A stretch of DNA of 64,000 bases from Streptomyces sp. TN58 (GTDB lineage: Bacteria; Actinomycetota; Actinomycetes; Streptomycetales; Streptomycetaceae): the NCBI RefSeq assembly GCF_001941845.1, contig NZ_CP018870.1:5090001-5154000 (forward strand). The letters run 5' to 3'. Positions 52,767-61,902 of the stretch are shown here, piece by piece. Position 1 is the stretch's first letter. Each line of letters opens with the position of its first letter. A program made the position numbers and the translations under genes. Below the pieces are notes generated by a model. It had not been told where the DNA came from and made no database searches. It was given only the letters and a program-made list of their open reading frames with translations.

Positions 52767-54260
52767 ATGGTCGACATCATCAAGCTCACGGCCGCCGAGA
52801 CCGCCGAGAAGATCGCCTCCGGCGAGCTCACGGCCGTCCAGGTGACCGAGGCCCACCTGGCCCGCATCGACGCCACCGACGAGAAGGTCCACGCCTTCCT
52901 GCACGTGGACCGCGAAGGCGCGCTCGCCCAGGCCCGCGCCGTCGACGCCAAGCGGGAGGCCGGCGAGAAGCTCGGCCCGCTGGCCGGCGTACCCCTCGCC
53001 CTCAAGGACATCTTCACCACCGTCGGGGTCCCGACCACCGTCGGATCGAAGATCCTCGAAGGCTGGATCCCGCCGTACGACGCCACCCTGACGCGCAAGC
53101 TCAAGGAAGCCGACGTCGTCATCCTCGGCAAGACCAACATGGACGAGTTCGCCATGGGGTCCTCCACCGAGAACAGCGCCTACGGCCCCACCGGCAACCC
53201 GTGGGACCTCACCCGCATCCCCGGCGGCTCCGGCGGCGGCTCCGCGGCGGCCCTCGCCGCCTTCCAGGCGCCCCTCGCCATCGGCACGGACACCGGCGGC
53301 TCCATCCGCCAGCCCGCGGCCGTCACCGGCACGGTCGGCGTCAAGCCCACCTACGGCGGCGTCTCCCGCTACGGCATGGTCGCCTTCTCCTCCTCCCTCG
53401 ACCAGGGCGGTCCCTGCGCCCGTACGGTCCTGGACGCCGCCCTGCTGCACGAGGTGATCGCCGGGCACGACCCGCTCGACTCCACCTCCATCGACGCCCC
53501 GGTCCCGCCGGTCGTCGAGGCCGCCCGCAACGGCTCGGTCGCCGGCATGCGCGTCGGCGTCGTCAAGCAGTTCGCCGGTGAGGGCTACCAGGCCGGCGTC
53601 GTCCAGCGCTTCAACGAGTCGGTGGAGCTCCTCAAGGAGCTCGGCGCCGAGATCGTCGAGCTGGACTGCCCGTCCTTCGACCTCGCGATGGCCGCGTACT
53701 ACCTGATCGCGCCGTCCGAGTGCTCCTCCAACCTGGCCCGCTTCGACGCCATGCGCTACGGCCTGCGCGTCGGCGACGACGGCACCAAGTCCGCCGAGGA
53801 CGTCACCGCCCTGACCCGCGAAGCCGGCTTCGGCGACGAGGTCAAGCGCCGGGTCATCCTCGGTACGTACGCGCTCAGCTCCGGCTACTACGACGCGTAC
53901 TACGGCTCCGCCCAGAAGGTCCGCACGCTCATCTCGAAGGACTTCGAGAAGTCCTTCGAGCAGGTCGACGTGATCGTCTCCCCGACGACCCCGACCACCG
54001 CCTTCCCCATCGGCGAGCGCACCGACGACCCGCTCGCCATGTACCTCGCGGACCTGTGCACCATCCCGACCAACCTGGCCGGCAACTCCGCCATGTCGCT
54101 CCCGTGCGGGCTGGCACCGGAGGACGGCCTCCCGGTCGGTCTGCAGATCATCGCCCCCGCGATGAAGGACGACCGCCTCTACAAGGTCGGTGCGGCAGTC
54201 GAGGCCGCCTTCGTCGCACGCTGGGGCCACCCGCTGCTTGAGGAGGCACCGTCGCTGTGA
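52767..54260 (+). CDS. gatA: Glu-tRNA(Gln) amidotransferase subunit A
   Basis: The enzyme has 497 residues and belongs to the amidase-signature family. It releases ammonia from glutamine for GatB. The catalytic Lys is in PLALKDIF (about 77), the cis-Ser is in the [10 protein letters not shown] loop and the nucleophile Ser is in [10 protein letters not shown] (about 175). The final TGA overlaps the GTG of the small open reading frame that follows (54257-54260). Confidence 0.97.
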   Translation: MVDIIKLTAAETAEKIASGELTAVQVTEAHLARIDATDEKVHAFLHVDREGALAQARAVDAKREAGEKLGPLAGVPLALKDIFTTVGVPTTVGSKILEGWIPPYDATLTRKLKEADVVILGKTNMDEFAMGSSTENSAYGPTGNPWDLTRIPGGSGGGSAAALAAFQAPLAIGTDTGGSIRQPAAVTGTVGVKPTYGGVSRYGMVAFSSSLDQGGPCARTVLDAALLHEVIAGHDPLDSTSIDAPVPPVVEAARNGSVAGMRVGVVKQFAGEGYQAGVVQRFNESVELLKELGAEIVELDCPSFDLAMAAYYLIAPSECSSNLARFDAMRYGLRVGDDGTKSAEDVTALTREAGFGDEVKRRVILGTYALSSGYYDAYYGSAQKVRTLISKDFEKSFEQVDVIVSPTTPTTAFPIGERTDDPLAMYLADLCTIPTNLAGNSAMSLPCGLAPEDGLPVGLQIIAPAMKDDRLYKVGAAVEAAFVARWGHPLLEEAPSL

Positions 54261-54502
54261 GCACCAGTGCACTGTCCAAGGCCAAGGGCTTCAAGAAGTC
54301 CAAGACCGGCACCTACCTGTCGATCGGCACCACCGCGTTCGGCGCCATCAGCGTGTTCAAGCAGGTCAAGAAGGCCCGCAGCGAGCACGACATGCTGAAG
54401 CTGGTCGACGCCGCCGTGTCCGCCGCCGCCATCGTCACCGGCCTCGCGATCCTGTACCGCGAGCTCAAGCGTCTGGGCGACGACGACGTCCTGCTGGGCT
54501 GA
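54257..54502 (+). CDS. Small conserved protein between gatA and gatB, function unknown
   Basis: The protein has 81 residues. A lysine-rich N-terminus ([14 protein letters not shown]) precedes a hydrophobic segment ([15 protein letters not shown]), a charged helix ([16 protein letters not shown]) and a second hydrophobic segment ([16 protein letters not shown]) with an acidic end. It may be a two-helix membrane-associated protein. GTG 54257 overlaps the gatA stop and gatB starts 16 bp after the stop, so it is fully embedded in the gat operon. I do not recognise a family. The conserved-looking placement argues that it is real. Confidence 0.8.
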   Translation: MSTSALSKAKGFKKSKTGTYLSIGTTAFGAISVFKQVKKARSEHDMLKLVDAAVSAAAIVTGLAILYRELKRLGDDDVLLG

Positions 54503-54518
54503 GAGGGAAAGTTTCACC

Positions 54519-56033
54519 GTGACCACCTTCACCGAACTGCTGTCGTACGAGGACGCCCTGGCGTCGTACGACCCCGTCATGGGCCTTGAGGTCCATGTCG
54601 AGCTCGGCACCAGGACCAAGATGTTCTGCGGCTGCTCGACCGAGCTCGGCGCCGAGCCCAACTCGCAGACCTGCCCCACCTGCCTCGGCCTGCCCGGCTC
54701 CCTCCCGGTCGTCAACGCCATCGGCGTCGAGTCCGCCGTCAAGATCGGTCTCGCGCTGAACTGCGAGATCGCCGAGTGGTGCCGCTTCGCCCGGAAGAAC
54801 TACTTCTATCCGGACATGCCGAAGAACTTCCAGACCTCCCAGTACGACGAGCCCATCGCCTTCAACGGCTACCTGGACGTCCAGCTGGAGGACGGCGAGA
54901 TCTTCCGCGTGGAGATCGAGCGCGCCCACATGGAGGAGGACACCGGCAAGTCGCTGCACGTCGGCGGCGCCACCGGCCGTATCCACGGAGCGTCCCACTC
55001 CCTGCTGGACTACAACCGCGCCGGCATCCCGCTCATCGAGATCGTCACCAAGCCGATCGAGGGCGCGGGCGCACGGGCCCCCGAGGTCGCCAAGGCGTAC
55101 GTCGCCGAGCTGCGCGAGGTCATCAAGGCGCTCGGCGTCTCCGAGGCCCGCATGGACAAGGGGCAGATGCGCTGCGACGTGAACCTGTCGCTGCGCCCGA
55201 CCCCCGAGTCCGAGTTCGGCACCCGCAGCGAGACCAAGAACGTCAACTCGCTGCGCTCCGTCGAGCGCGCCGCCCGCTTCGAGATCCAGCGCCACGCGGC
55301 GGTGCTCTCGTCGGGCGGGTCGATCGTGCAGGAGACCCGGCACTTCCACGAGGAGGACGGCTCCACCACGGCCGGCCGCATCAAGGACAACGCCGAGGAC
55401 TACCGGTACTTCCCCGAGCCCGACCTGGTCCCCGTCGCCCCGGCCCGTGAGTGGGTCGAGGAGCTGCGCGCCGGTCTGCCCGAGATGCCGCGCGTGCGCC
55501 GCAACCGCCTCCGCGAGGAGTGGGGCGTCAACGAGCACGACATGCAGTCGATCCTCAACGCGGGCGCGGTGGACTCCATCGTCGCCACCATCGAGGAGGG
55601 CGCCGACTCGGCCGCCGCCCGCAAGTGGTGGATGGGCGAGCTGGCCCGCAACGCCAACGAGCGGGGCGTCACCGTCGACGAGCTGCCGATCACCCCGGCG
55701 CAGGTCGCGCGGGTCGCGGCCCTGGTCGCGGCCGGCGACCTGAACGACAAGCTGGCCCGCCAGGTCATCGAGGGCGTCCTCGCCGGCGAGGGCACCCCGG
55801 ACGAGGTCGTCGAGAAGCGCGGCCTGAAGGTCGTCTCGGACGAGGGCGCGCTCGGCGCGGCCGTCGACGAGGCCATCGCGGGCAACGCGGCCATCGCCGA
55901 CAAGATCCGCGGCGGCAAGATCGCCGCGGTCGGCGCCCTGGTCGGCGCGGTCATGAAGACCACCCGCGGCCAGGCCGACGCGGCGCGCGTCAAGGAGCTC
56001 ATCCTGGAGCGCCTGGGCGTCTCCGAGGGCTGA
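54519..56033 (+). CDS. gatB: Glu-tRNA(Gln)/Asp-tRNA(Asn) amidotransferase subunit B
   Basis: The protein has 504 residues. The cradle domain starts with [19 protein letters not shown] and [16 protein letters not shown]. The central transferase site has MEEDTGKS and [13 protein letters not shown]. The C-terminal YqeY-like tail (residues about 350-504) recognises the tRNA. GTG 54519 follows GAGAGGGAAAG. A 15-bp perfect terminator lies 26 bp after the stop, closing gatC-gatA-orf-gatB. Confidence 0.97.
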   Translation: MTTFTELLSYEDALASYDPVMGLEVHVELGTRTKMFCGCSTELGAEPNSQTCPTCLGLPGSLPVVNAIGVESAVKIGLALNCEIAEWCRFARKNYFYPDMPKNFQTSQYDEPIAFNGYLDVQLEDGEIFRVEIERAHMEEDTGKSLHVGGATGRIHGASHSLLDYNRAGIPLIEIVTKPIEGAGARAPEVAKAYVAELREVIKALGVSEARMDKGQMRCDVNLSLRPTPESEFGTRSETKNVNSLRSVERAARFEIQRHAAVLSSGGSIVQETRHFHEEDGSTTAGRIKDNAEDYRYFPEPDLVPVAPAREWVEELRAGLPEMPRVRRNRLREEWGVNEHDMQSILNAGAVDSIVATIEEGADSAAARKWWMGELARNANERGVTVDELPITPAQVARVAALVAAGDLNDKLARQVIEGVLAGEGTPDEVVEKRGLKVVSDEGALGAAVDEAIAGNAAIADKIRGGKIAAVGALVGAVMKTTRGQADAARVKELILERLGVSEG

Positions 56034-56058
56034 GCCGTCCCCGACGGCCCGGACCACC

Positions 56059-56092
56059 CCGAGGCCCCGCACCGACAGGTGCGGGGCCTCGG
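56059..56092. terminator. Bidirectional terminator, gatB and kinase gene
   Basis: A 15-bp perfect stem, CCGAGGCCCCGCACC (56059-56073) with GGTGCGGGGCCTCGG (56078-56092), closes on the loop GACA. It sits between convergent stops at 56033 and 56101. Confidence 0.9.
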
Positions 56093-56100
56093 TCGTCTCG

Positions 56101-58005
56101 TCAGCGCTTGAGGACCGGGGCCGCCAGGACGGCGTTGCCACGGCCCTTGCAGCCCTCTTCCACCTTGATGCGCAGCCGCAGGGCGCCCTTGACGTCCAGG
56201 GACTTGGTGACCGGCTTGCCCAGGTGGACCAGCTCGGAGAAGATCGCGGGCTTGTCGTCCACCGAGATCGTCAGCCGTGCCTGCTCCACGGTCGAGCCGT
56301 CGTCGATCCCGGCGGTGAACTCCAGCGTGGACCAGGCCCTGTTGACGTCGTACTCGATGGCCGCGCCGTAGTAGCAGCTGCCGAGCAGCGCCGCCCCGTA
56401 CTCGGTGGTGTTCAGCTTGGCGGAGCCGACCTCGAAGTGGTCGCCGTTGCCCACCGAGGCCAGTACGGTCAGGTCGGCGACGTTGCTGTCCTTGACCGCC
56501 CCCGGGGCATTGGGGGTGGAGGATCCGTCCGGGCTCGCGGAGGCCTCGGGTGTGGACGCGTCGGTCTCCTGCGGTGGCGAGGGCGTCGGTGACACAGGGG
56601 CCGCGGCCGCCGGGGTGCCGTCCCCGCCGGCCTTGCCGTCCCCGGCGGCGCCGGCCTTGTCCCTGTTCCCCAGGAGCTGTACGCCGATCACCGCGAGTAC
56701 GGCCAGGACCACCACGGCGGCCGCCGAGCCCAGGATCACCCCGGTCCGCTTCCTCTTCACCTCGCCGGCGGGCGGCGGCTCCGGGGCGGTGCCGGTTCCC
56801 GGCGCTCCCGGGGCCGGTTGGTACGCCGCCGGGCCGTAGCCGGCGGGCACCGCGTCGGGCACGCCGGCGGGCGGCGCCGCGGTCGCGGCCGGGTCGGGCG
56901 CTGCCGCCGGGTCGGGCGCCGTCGCCGGCGCGGTCGCCACGTACGGCGGCGGCTGGGACGGCGCCTCGGCGGGCTGGGCCGGCAGCGCGGCCGGCTGGGG
57001 CGGTACGACGGGCGGCGGAGGCGCCGCGGGCTTCGGCGGGGAGTCCTGGAGGGCGGACCGCCGCGACGTCGTGGAGGCGGTCGTGGACACCACCGCGCGG
57101 CGCAGGTCCTTCATCCATCCGGCGAGGTTCACCGGCCGCCGGGTGGGCTCCTCCGCGTAGAGTGCGGTGATCCGCGCCCGCTGCTCGGCGTCCAGTACCG
57201 CGATCTGCGGCAGCTCGGCCATCGCCCGGGCCAGCTGCTGCGGAGAGGCGGGCGGCGACTCCCCGCTGAGCAGGAAGTACGCGATCGCCCCGAAGGCGTA
57301 CCGGTCGGTGCCCGGCGTCCGCTTGCCTTCGAACACCTCGGGTGCCGCGTAGCCGGGGGTGAACCAGACCTCCGCAGTCTGGTGGTCGGCGGTCAGCTTG
57401 CTGAGGCCGAAGTCCACCAGCGTGGCCTGGCCGTGCGCGTCGACCATCACATTGCCGGGGGAGAGGTCGCCGTGCACCACCTGGCGCCCCGACGGCGTGG
57501 CCTTCCCCGAGTGCAGCCAGTCCAGTACCTCGGCCAGCTGCTCCAGGGTCCGCATGACCTCGCGCCGCTCGGCGGCCGTGGTGAGGGTGCGCTCGGCCCG
57601 CCAGTCCCGCAGGTCGAGCCCGTCGACGTGGTTCATGACGAGCACGAGCGCCCGTCCGGTCAGGGTGGACGACTCCCCGGCCCGGTGGATCGGCGGTCCC
57701 TCGAAGTGCTCCCGCACCCCCACGACTCCGGGGCGGTGGACGAATCTCAGCAGTTCGGCCTGCTCGTTCCACTTCTGGCTGATGCGGTCGAAGACCTCGG
57801 GCGTGATGGTGGTCTTGGAGTCGAGCACCTTGACGACCACGGGCTCCGACCCGCCCGCGAGTTCGATCTCCGCGAGGTAGAGCACGGCCTCCCCGCCGCG
57901 CCCGATGGACCTGAGCAGGCGATAGCGGTCCGCTGCCGCGTCCGGCCCGATGTGCAGATTCTGGCTGGTCAATTTCCCCCCAGCGCCACGTTGGTGAAGG
58001 GGCAT
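56101..58005 (-). CDS. Membrane-anchored Ser/Thr-kinase-like protein with NPCBM-like outer domain
   Basis: The protein has 634 residues. The N-terminal kinase domain has the Gly loop GRGGEA (35-40), Lys59 in VVVKV, the catalytic loop HGDLSPGN (178-185, HGD instead of HRD), DFG (198-200) and APE (221-223). A Pro/Ala linker (about 325-425) leads to one membrane helix (about 430-453), a Thr/Ser/Pro stalk and a C-terminal NPCBM/NEW2-like domain (about 500-634) that should lie outside. Such domains often bind glycans. The core residues suggest it may phosphorylate. ATG 58005 has a weak site; a TTG 12 codons on is an alternative. Confidence 0.87.
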   Translation of the reverse strand: MPLHQRGAGGKLTSQNLHIGPDAAADRYRLLRSIGRGGEAVLYLAEIELAGGSEPVVVKVLDSKTTITPEVFDRISQKWNEQAELLRFVHRPGVVGVREHFEGPPIHRAGESSTLTGRALVLVMNHVDGLDLRDWRAERTLTTAAERREVMRTLEQLAEVLDWLHSGKATPSGRQVVHGDLSPGNVMVDAHGQATLVDFGLSKLTADHQTAEVWFTPGYAAPEVFEGKRTPGTDRYAFGAIAYFLLSGESPPASPQQLARAMAELPQIAVLDAEQRARITALYAEEPTRRPVNLAGWMKDLRRAVVSTTASTTSRRSALQDSPPKPAAPPPPVVPPQPAALPAQPAEAPSQPPPYVATAPATAPDPAAAPDPAATAAPPAGVPDAVPAGYGPAAYQPAPGAPGTGTAPEPPPAGEVKRKRTGVILGSAAAVVVLAVLAVIGVQLLGNRDKAGAAGDGKAGGDGTPAAAAPVSPTPSPPQETDASTPEASASPDGSSTPNAPGAVKDSNVADLTVLASVGNGDHFEVGSAKLNTTEYGAALLGSCYYGAAIEYDVNRAWSTLEFTAGIDDGSTVEQARLTISVDDKPAIFSELVHLGKPVTKSLDVKGALRLRIKVEEGCKGRGNAVLAAPVLKR

Positions 58006-58182
58006 CAGTCTTTCGTGGCCCGAATCACCCGGTCAATCGGAACGATCGGTTTGCCACGGCCGAAACTGGTGCCCTGGTGGCCGCCGCCGACGCGGAGGGG
58101 CGCGCGCCGGGCGCCCGGCCGACGGAACTGCCCACCGGGCAGCCTCCGTTCGCCGAGCGCCCGGCCGAACGGGCGGCGCTGG

Positions 58183-58833
58183 TCAGCGACTTCCCGCGGA
58201 CGGCGCCGCCGGAGCGCCGAGGAAGGCGAGGCGGGCCGGCTTCGCCGGGAGGTAGATCTCCGGCAGGTCGATCTCGGGGAGCACGACCTCCGGGCCGAGC
58301 ACGAACCCGGTGCGCTCCAGCCGTGCGATGGCCTTGGCGTTGCGGGCGTCCGGCTCGGCGACCAGGCGCCGCGCGGCCGGGTCGGAGAACACGAAGGAGA
58401 GGAAGGCCGTCAGCAGCGCCGCGCTGAAGCCGGGCCGCGGCGCGCCCTCGCCGGGGGCGATCAGCAGGTGCAGGCCTACATCGCCGGGCTGGACGTCGTA
58501 GCACTCGCTGACCCGGTCCGCCTCGCACTCGTACGTCTGGAACAGCCCGGCCGGCGCGCCCTCCAGGGCCACGATGAAGGCGTGGTGGGTGGTGCGGCGG
58601 TCGACGTCCTCGTAGATCTCCCGGACCAGTTCGCGACTGGCGCCGCCCATGCCCCAGAAGCGGGCCCGTTCCTGCGTGACCCAGCGGTGGATCAGCCCGG
58701 CGTCGGCGGCCGGGTCGACCGGGGTGACGGTGACGGTCCCGAAGCCCTCGGCGAAGTGGCTGTGGACCGGCTGCCTGGGCGAGGGGGACACGGGGGAGGA
58801 CGACGCGGCGGAGGGGGACTTGGCGGAGGTCAT
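58183..58833 (-). CDS. GNAT acetyltransferase, siderophore-biosynthesis (IucB/RhbD) type
   Basis: The protein has 216 residues from ATG 58833. The GNAT fold is seen with HRWVTQERARFWGMGG (about 50-65), QTYECEADRVSECYDVQPGDVGLHLLIAP and VAEPDARNAKAIARLERTGF (CoA-binding side). This subgroup acylates N-hydroxylysine or similar amines of hydroxamate siderophores. Its ATG overlaps the acylase gene stop (ATGA, 58830-58833), so it is translationally coupled and shares the iron-box promoter. The gap 58006-58182 on its 3' side has no gene I can support. Confidence 0.87.
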   Translation of the reverse strand: MTSAKSPSAASSSPVSPSPRQPVHSHFAEGFGTVTVTPVDPAADAGLIHRWVTQERARFWGMGGASRELVREIYEDVDRRTTHHAFIVALEGAPAGLFQTYECEADRVSECYDVQPGDVGLHLLIAPGEGAPRPGFSAALLTAFLSFVFSDPAARRLVAEPDARNAKAIARLERTGFVLGPEVVLPEIDLPEIYLPAKPARLAFLGAPAAPSAGSR

Positions 58834-61040
58834 ATCGAATCCTTGGTGAGCCGGGCCCAGTCGGTGACGACGGGGACGAGTTCGCAGCGCGCCCACAGCA
58901 GGAGCTGATCGCGGTGGTGGGGGGCTCCCGTGACGCCGTCCGCGCCCAGCGGGACCGCCCAGAGGCTGTCCTCGCGGCGGGCCAGGTCCCAGACGTAGCG
59001 GGCGGCCGACGCGCGGGCGGTGAGGTCGGTGAAACCGGGCACGGAGGAGGTGGCGTTCACGCAGTCGTGGTCACCGCCGAGGCCGGGCCACTCCGGGGTG
59101 TCCGGGGTGGGAACCGCCTGCCAGGGGGCCAGGCGGTGGACTTGCGACCACGGGACGCCGGCGTCGGCGGAGCCCGCCGCGGCCGTCTCCTCCAGGGCGG
59201 CGCGGACATGCGCGGCGCGGTCCAGCTCCGGTACGAGGGAGGTGGTGAGCAGGCCTTCGAGCGCGTAGCCGATCTTGGGAAGCAGGTACAGCCACGGGTG
59301 GAACACCGCCGGCCCGGACGGCGCCCCCGCCAGGTCCGCGAAGACGGGGTCGGCGGCGAAACGCCGTACGGTCGCGGTCCGGAAGGCCGCGAAGACGGTG
59401 GCGTCGGTGCTCTCGGCCTCCATCCGCCGGTCCCAGGCCAGCAGCCGGGCACGCAGCTCCCGCGCGGCCGGCGTCAGGTCCTCGAAGCCGGGCAGCAGGG
59501 CGAGCAGCGGCTCGGCCGAGGCCAGATAGGTGTCCCGGTGTACGTCGGCCATCGCCTTGGGGGACCAGTCCGCGGAGCCGCTGAGCAGCTCGCGGATGCG
59601 GTCGGCGCGGTGCGGTGGCGCGAACTCCACGCCGAGCGGAGAGGCGATGCCGCGCGCGTTCGCCATCACGGCGAAGCCCTGCACCGGCTCGGCGGGCGTC
59701 GGCGCCCAGCCCTGCCAGGCGTGCCCCGGGTCCCACGCGGGTACGGGCCGCAGCCGGTTGGCGGGGTGGCGCAGCGGCACGGCGCCCGCCACGCGGTGCA
59801 GCAGGCCGCCCTGGGTGTCGGCGGCGTGCACGACGTTGACCGGCTCGGCCCAGCCGTCGAGGGCGCGGTCGATGTCGGCGACGGTACGGGCGCGCAGCAG
59901 GGCGGGCAGGGCGGCGAAGCCGAGGTCGCGCCGCACGCGGGGCGGGTAGCGCAGGGAGAGCGTCTGCGAGCCGCCGCCGGCGCCAGGCTCGGCGTCGCCC
60001 GGCTCCGCGCCCGGGTCGCCGTCCGCGTGGACGACCACCGGGCCGCGGGAGGTCTCCAGGACCTCCACCTCGACGTCGTCGCCGCCTGCCACGGCGATGG
60101 TCTCGGTGTGGCGTGCGACCGGCTCCCAGACGCCGTCCGGGCCGAGCGCCTCGACGGCGGTGCCGCGGCCCTCGCCCTCGCCTCCGCCCTCGACGCGGCG
60201 CAGCCGCTCGACGTACAGGTCCTGGTAGTCGGACATCGCGTTGGTGATGGCCCAGGCGGCGGAGCCGGTGTGCCCGAAGTGGGCGAGGCCGGGCACACCG
60301 GGGACGGCGAGGCCGAGGACGTCGTAGTCCGGGCAGGACAGGCGGATCTGCTGGTAGACGCCCGGGTCCTCGATGAACCGGTGCGGGTCGCCCGCGATGA
60401 TCGCCGCCCCGGTGGCGGTGCGGTCGCCCGGCACCATCCAGCCGTTGCTGCCGGCGATGCGGGGGCCGTCGGTGGCGAAGAGGGTGAGCGCCTCGTCGCC
60501 GAGGGCGCGGGCCACCCGCTCGCGCCACAGCTTGGTCGGGAAGCCGGCGAACAGGATGTGCGTCGAGATCCAGATCGCCAGCGGTACCCACGGCTCCCAG
60601 GGCGAGGGCGCCAGGCCCGTGCGGGCGAAGCGCTCGTCGCGGGCGGCTCCGGAGGCCAGGCCGGTGTTGACGCCGTCGACGTAGGCGCGCACCCAGGCGG
60701 CGGTCGCGGGGTCGTCGGCCTCCATGGCCTCGTAGCAGAGGCGGGCGGTGTCGCCGAGGCGGCTCTGGCGGGCGAACCGGTCCCAGACGACGGAGTCCGG
60801 GCCGAGGAAGGAGGCGCTGGAGCCCTCGGCGCGGTGCCGTTCGACCTCCAGCTGCCAGGCGCGGTCGAAGGCCGTGACGCGGCCCTGGGCGTGGGCGAGC
60901 CCGAGCTCGTCCGCAGCGCGCAGGTGGGGGATGCCCCAGGGGTCGCGGAAGACGTCGTAGGATGCCGGGGTCTGCCCGTGGGGCCCGCCCTGGGCACCCG
61001 TGTTCGACTCCGGGTCGCTTCCGCTGCTCACACTGCTCAC
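58830..61040 (-). CDS. Penicillin-acylase-family Ntn amidohydrolase, iron-regulated
   Basis: The protein has 736 residues from GTG 61040 (GGGGAAGAG upstream); ATG 61064 lies directly against the iron box and is less likely. The predicted self-cleavage site precedes Ser198 in IAGSNGWMVPGDR, giving an alpha chain of about 197 and a beta chain of about 539 residues. GDPHRF and ITNAMSDYQDLY are typical beta-chain regions. No signal peptide is visible, unlike most family members, so it may be cytoplasmic. The family cleaves amide-linked acyl groups; PvdQ does so in pyoverdine synthesis. Here a siderophore-like amide is a reasonable target. Confidence 0.9.
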   Translation of the reverse strand: MSSVSSGSDPESNTGAQGGPHGQTPASYDVFRDPWGIPHLRAADELGLAHAQGRVTAFDRAWQLEVERHRAEGSSASFLGPDSVVWDRFARQSRLGDTARLCYEAMEADDPATAAWVRAYVDGVNTGLASGAARDERFARTGLAPSPWEPWVPLAIWISTHILFAGFPTKLWRERVARALGDEALTLFATDGPRIAGSNGWMVPGDRTATGAAIIAGDPHRFIEDPGVYQQIRLSCPDYDVLGLAVPGVPGLAHFGHTGSAAWAITNAMSDYQDLYVERLRRVEGGGEGEGRGTAVEALGPDGVWEPVARHTETIAVAGGDDVEVEVLETSRGPVVVHADGDPGAEPGDAEPGAGGGSQTLSLRYPPRVRRDLGFAALPALLRARTVADIDRALDGWAEPVNVVHAADTQGGLLHRVAGAVPLRHPANRLRPVPAWDPGHAWQGWAPTPAEPVQGFAVMANARGIASPLGVEFAPPHRADRIRELLSGSADWSPKAMADVHRDTYLASAEPLLALLPGFEDLTPAARELRARLLAWDRRMEAESTDATVFAAFRTATVRRFAADPVFADLAGAPSGPAVFHPWLYLLPKIGYALEGLLTTSLVPELDRAAHVRAALEETAAAGSADAGVPWSQVHRLAPWQAVPTPDTPEWPGLGGDHDCVNATSSVPGFTDLTARASAARYVWDLARREDSLWAVPLGADGVTGAPHHRDQLLLWARCELVPVVTDWARLTKDSI

Positions 61041-61064
61041 GCTGCTCTCTTCCCCGATGTGCAT

Positions 61065-61083
61065 TTAGGTTAGGCTGCCCTAA
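61065..61083. promoter_or_regulatory. Iron box (DmdR/IdeR-type operator) in a divergent promoter
   Basis: TTAGGTTAGGCTGCCCTAA matches the 19-bp actinobacterial iron-box consensus TTAGGTTAGGCTNNCCTAA. On the minus strand it contains TAACCT, a good -10 that would start the acylase mRNA near 61060. On the plus strand TATAGA (61085-61090) could serve the SIP gene. Iron-loaded DmdR1/IdeR would repress both sides. Confidence 0.92.
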
Positions 61084-61112
61084 CTATAGAGGTGTCAGGG
61101 GAGGGTTCGAAC

Positions 61113-61847
61113 ATGGCGGTCGGCAAGGGTTGGGAAGGCGTGGTCCTCAAGCTCCTTCGGGGCAAGGACTTCACGTTCACGGTGACCGGGGCGGAGGACG
61201 TCACGGAGCACTACCGCCGGGTGTCCTTCACCGACGGCGGACTGCTGGCCGCGGTTGGGGCGTCGCTGCACCCCACGATGTGGGTGCGGGTCTGGTTCCA
61301 GAACGCCGGCCGGCCGCACCAGCGGGCGTACACCCTCGTCGACCCGGATCCGCAGACCGGCACCTTCTGCTTCGAGTTCGCGCTGCACGACGGCGTCGCC
61401 AGCGACTGGGCGCGCGGCGCCAAGCCGGGCGACACCATCGAGGCCACCGTCCAGGGCACCGGTTTCACCGCCCCGGCGCCTGCCCCGGAACGCCTGCTGG
61501 TCATCGGCGACCCCGCGTCCCTCCCGGCGGTCAACTCGCTGCTGGACGCCTTCCCCGCCACGCCCGCCACCATCTGGTTCGAGACCCAGCACGCCTCGGA
61601 CGCGGAGCTGCCCGTACGCCTGGACGCCGACCGGCACGACATCCGCCGGGTGCGGCGGGACGGTACGTCCCTGGCCGACCGGGTCCGGGCAGAACTGCCG
61701 GAGCTGCTCGGCGACCCCGCGGCGGCATACGTCTGGCTGGCCTGCGACACGGCGACCACGCGCGAGCTGACGGCCTACCTGCGCAAGGACCTCGGCCTGC
61801 CGAAGCAGAGGGTGAACGGCCTGGGCTACTGGCGGGCGGACGTCTGA
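61113..61847 (+). CDS. Siderophore-interacting protein (SIP/ViuB family, FAD-dependent ferric-siderophore reductase)
   Basis: The protein has 244 residues. The FAD site is RAYTLVDPDP (about 70-79). The C-terminal NAD(P)H part has LLVIGDPASLPAVNSLL (about 128-144) and AAYVWLACDTATTRELTAYLRKDLGLPKQ (about 205-233, landmark), with GYWRADV at the end. SIP proteins release iron from siderophores by reduction. ATG 61113 has GGGGAGGG upstream. The gene is divergent from the acylase/acetyltransferase pair and shares the iron box. Confidence 0.94.
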   Translation: MAVGKGWEGVVLKLLRGKDFTFTVTGAEDVTEHYRRVSFTDGGLLAAVGASLHPTMWVRVWFQNAGRPHQRAYTLVDPDPQTGTFCFEFALHDGVASDWARGAKPGDTIEATVQGTGFTAPAPAPERLLVIGDPASLPAVNSLLDAFPATPATIWFETQHASDAELPVRLDADRHDIRRVRRDGTSLADRVRAELPELLGDPAAAYVWLACDTATTRELTAYLRKDLGLPKQRVNGLGYWRADV

Positions 61848-61862
61848 GGCCTGTTCCGTAAT

Positions 61863-61888
61863 TCCCGGCGGACCAGCGCCCGCCGGGA
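61863..61888. terminator. Terminator between the SIP and DinB-like genes
   Basis: TCCCGGCGG (61863-61871) pairs with CCGCCGGGA (61880-61888) over an 8-nt loop, between convergent genes. Confidence 0.75.
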
Positions 61889-61902
61889 TCACGGGACGGT
61901 CC

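Noticed and set aside
61041..61064. ATG 61064 as the acylase start
   Set aside because: It touches the iron box, lies at the expected transcription start and has no ribosome-binding site; GTG 61040 has GGGGAAGAG.
58183..61847. Complete siderophore biosynthesis cluster
   Set aside because: No IucA/IucC-type synthetase, decarboxylase or monooxygenase is present; only accessory functions are seen.
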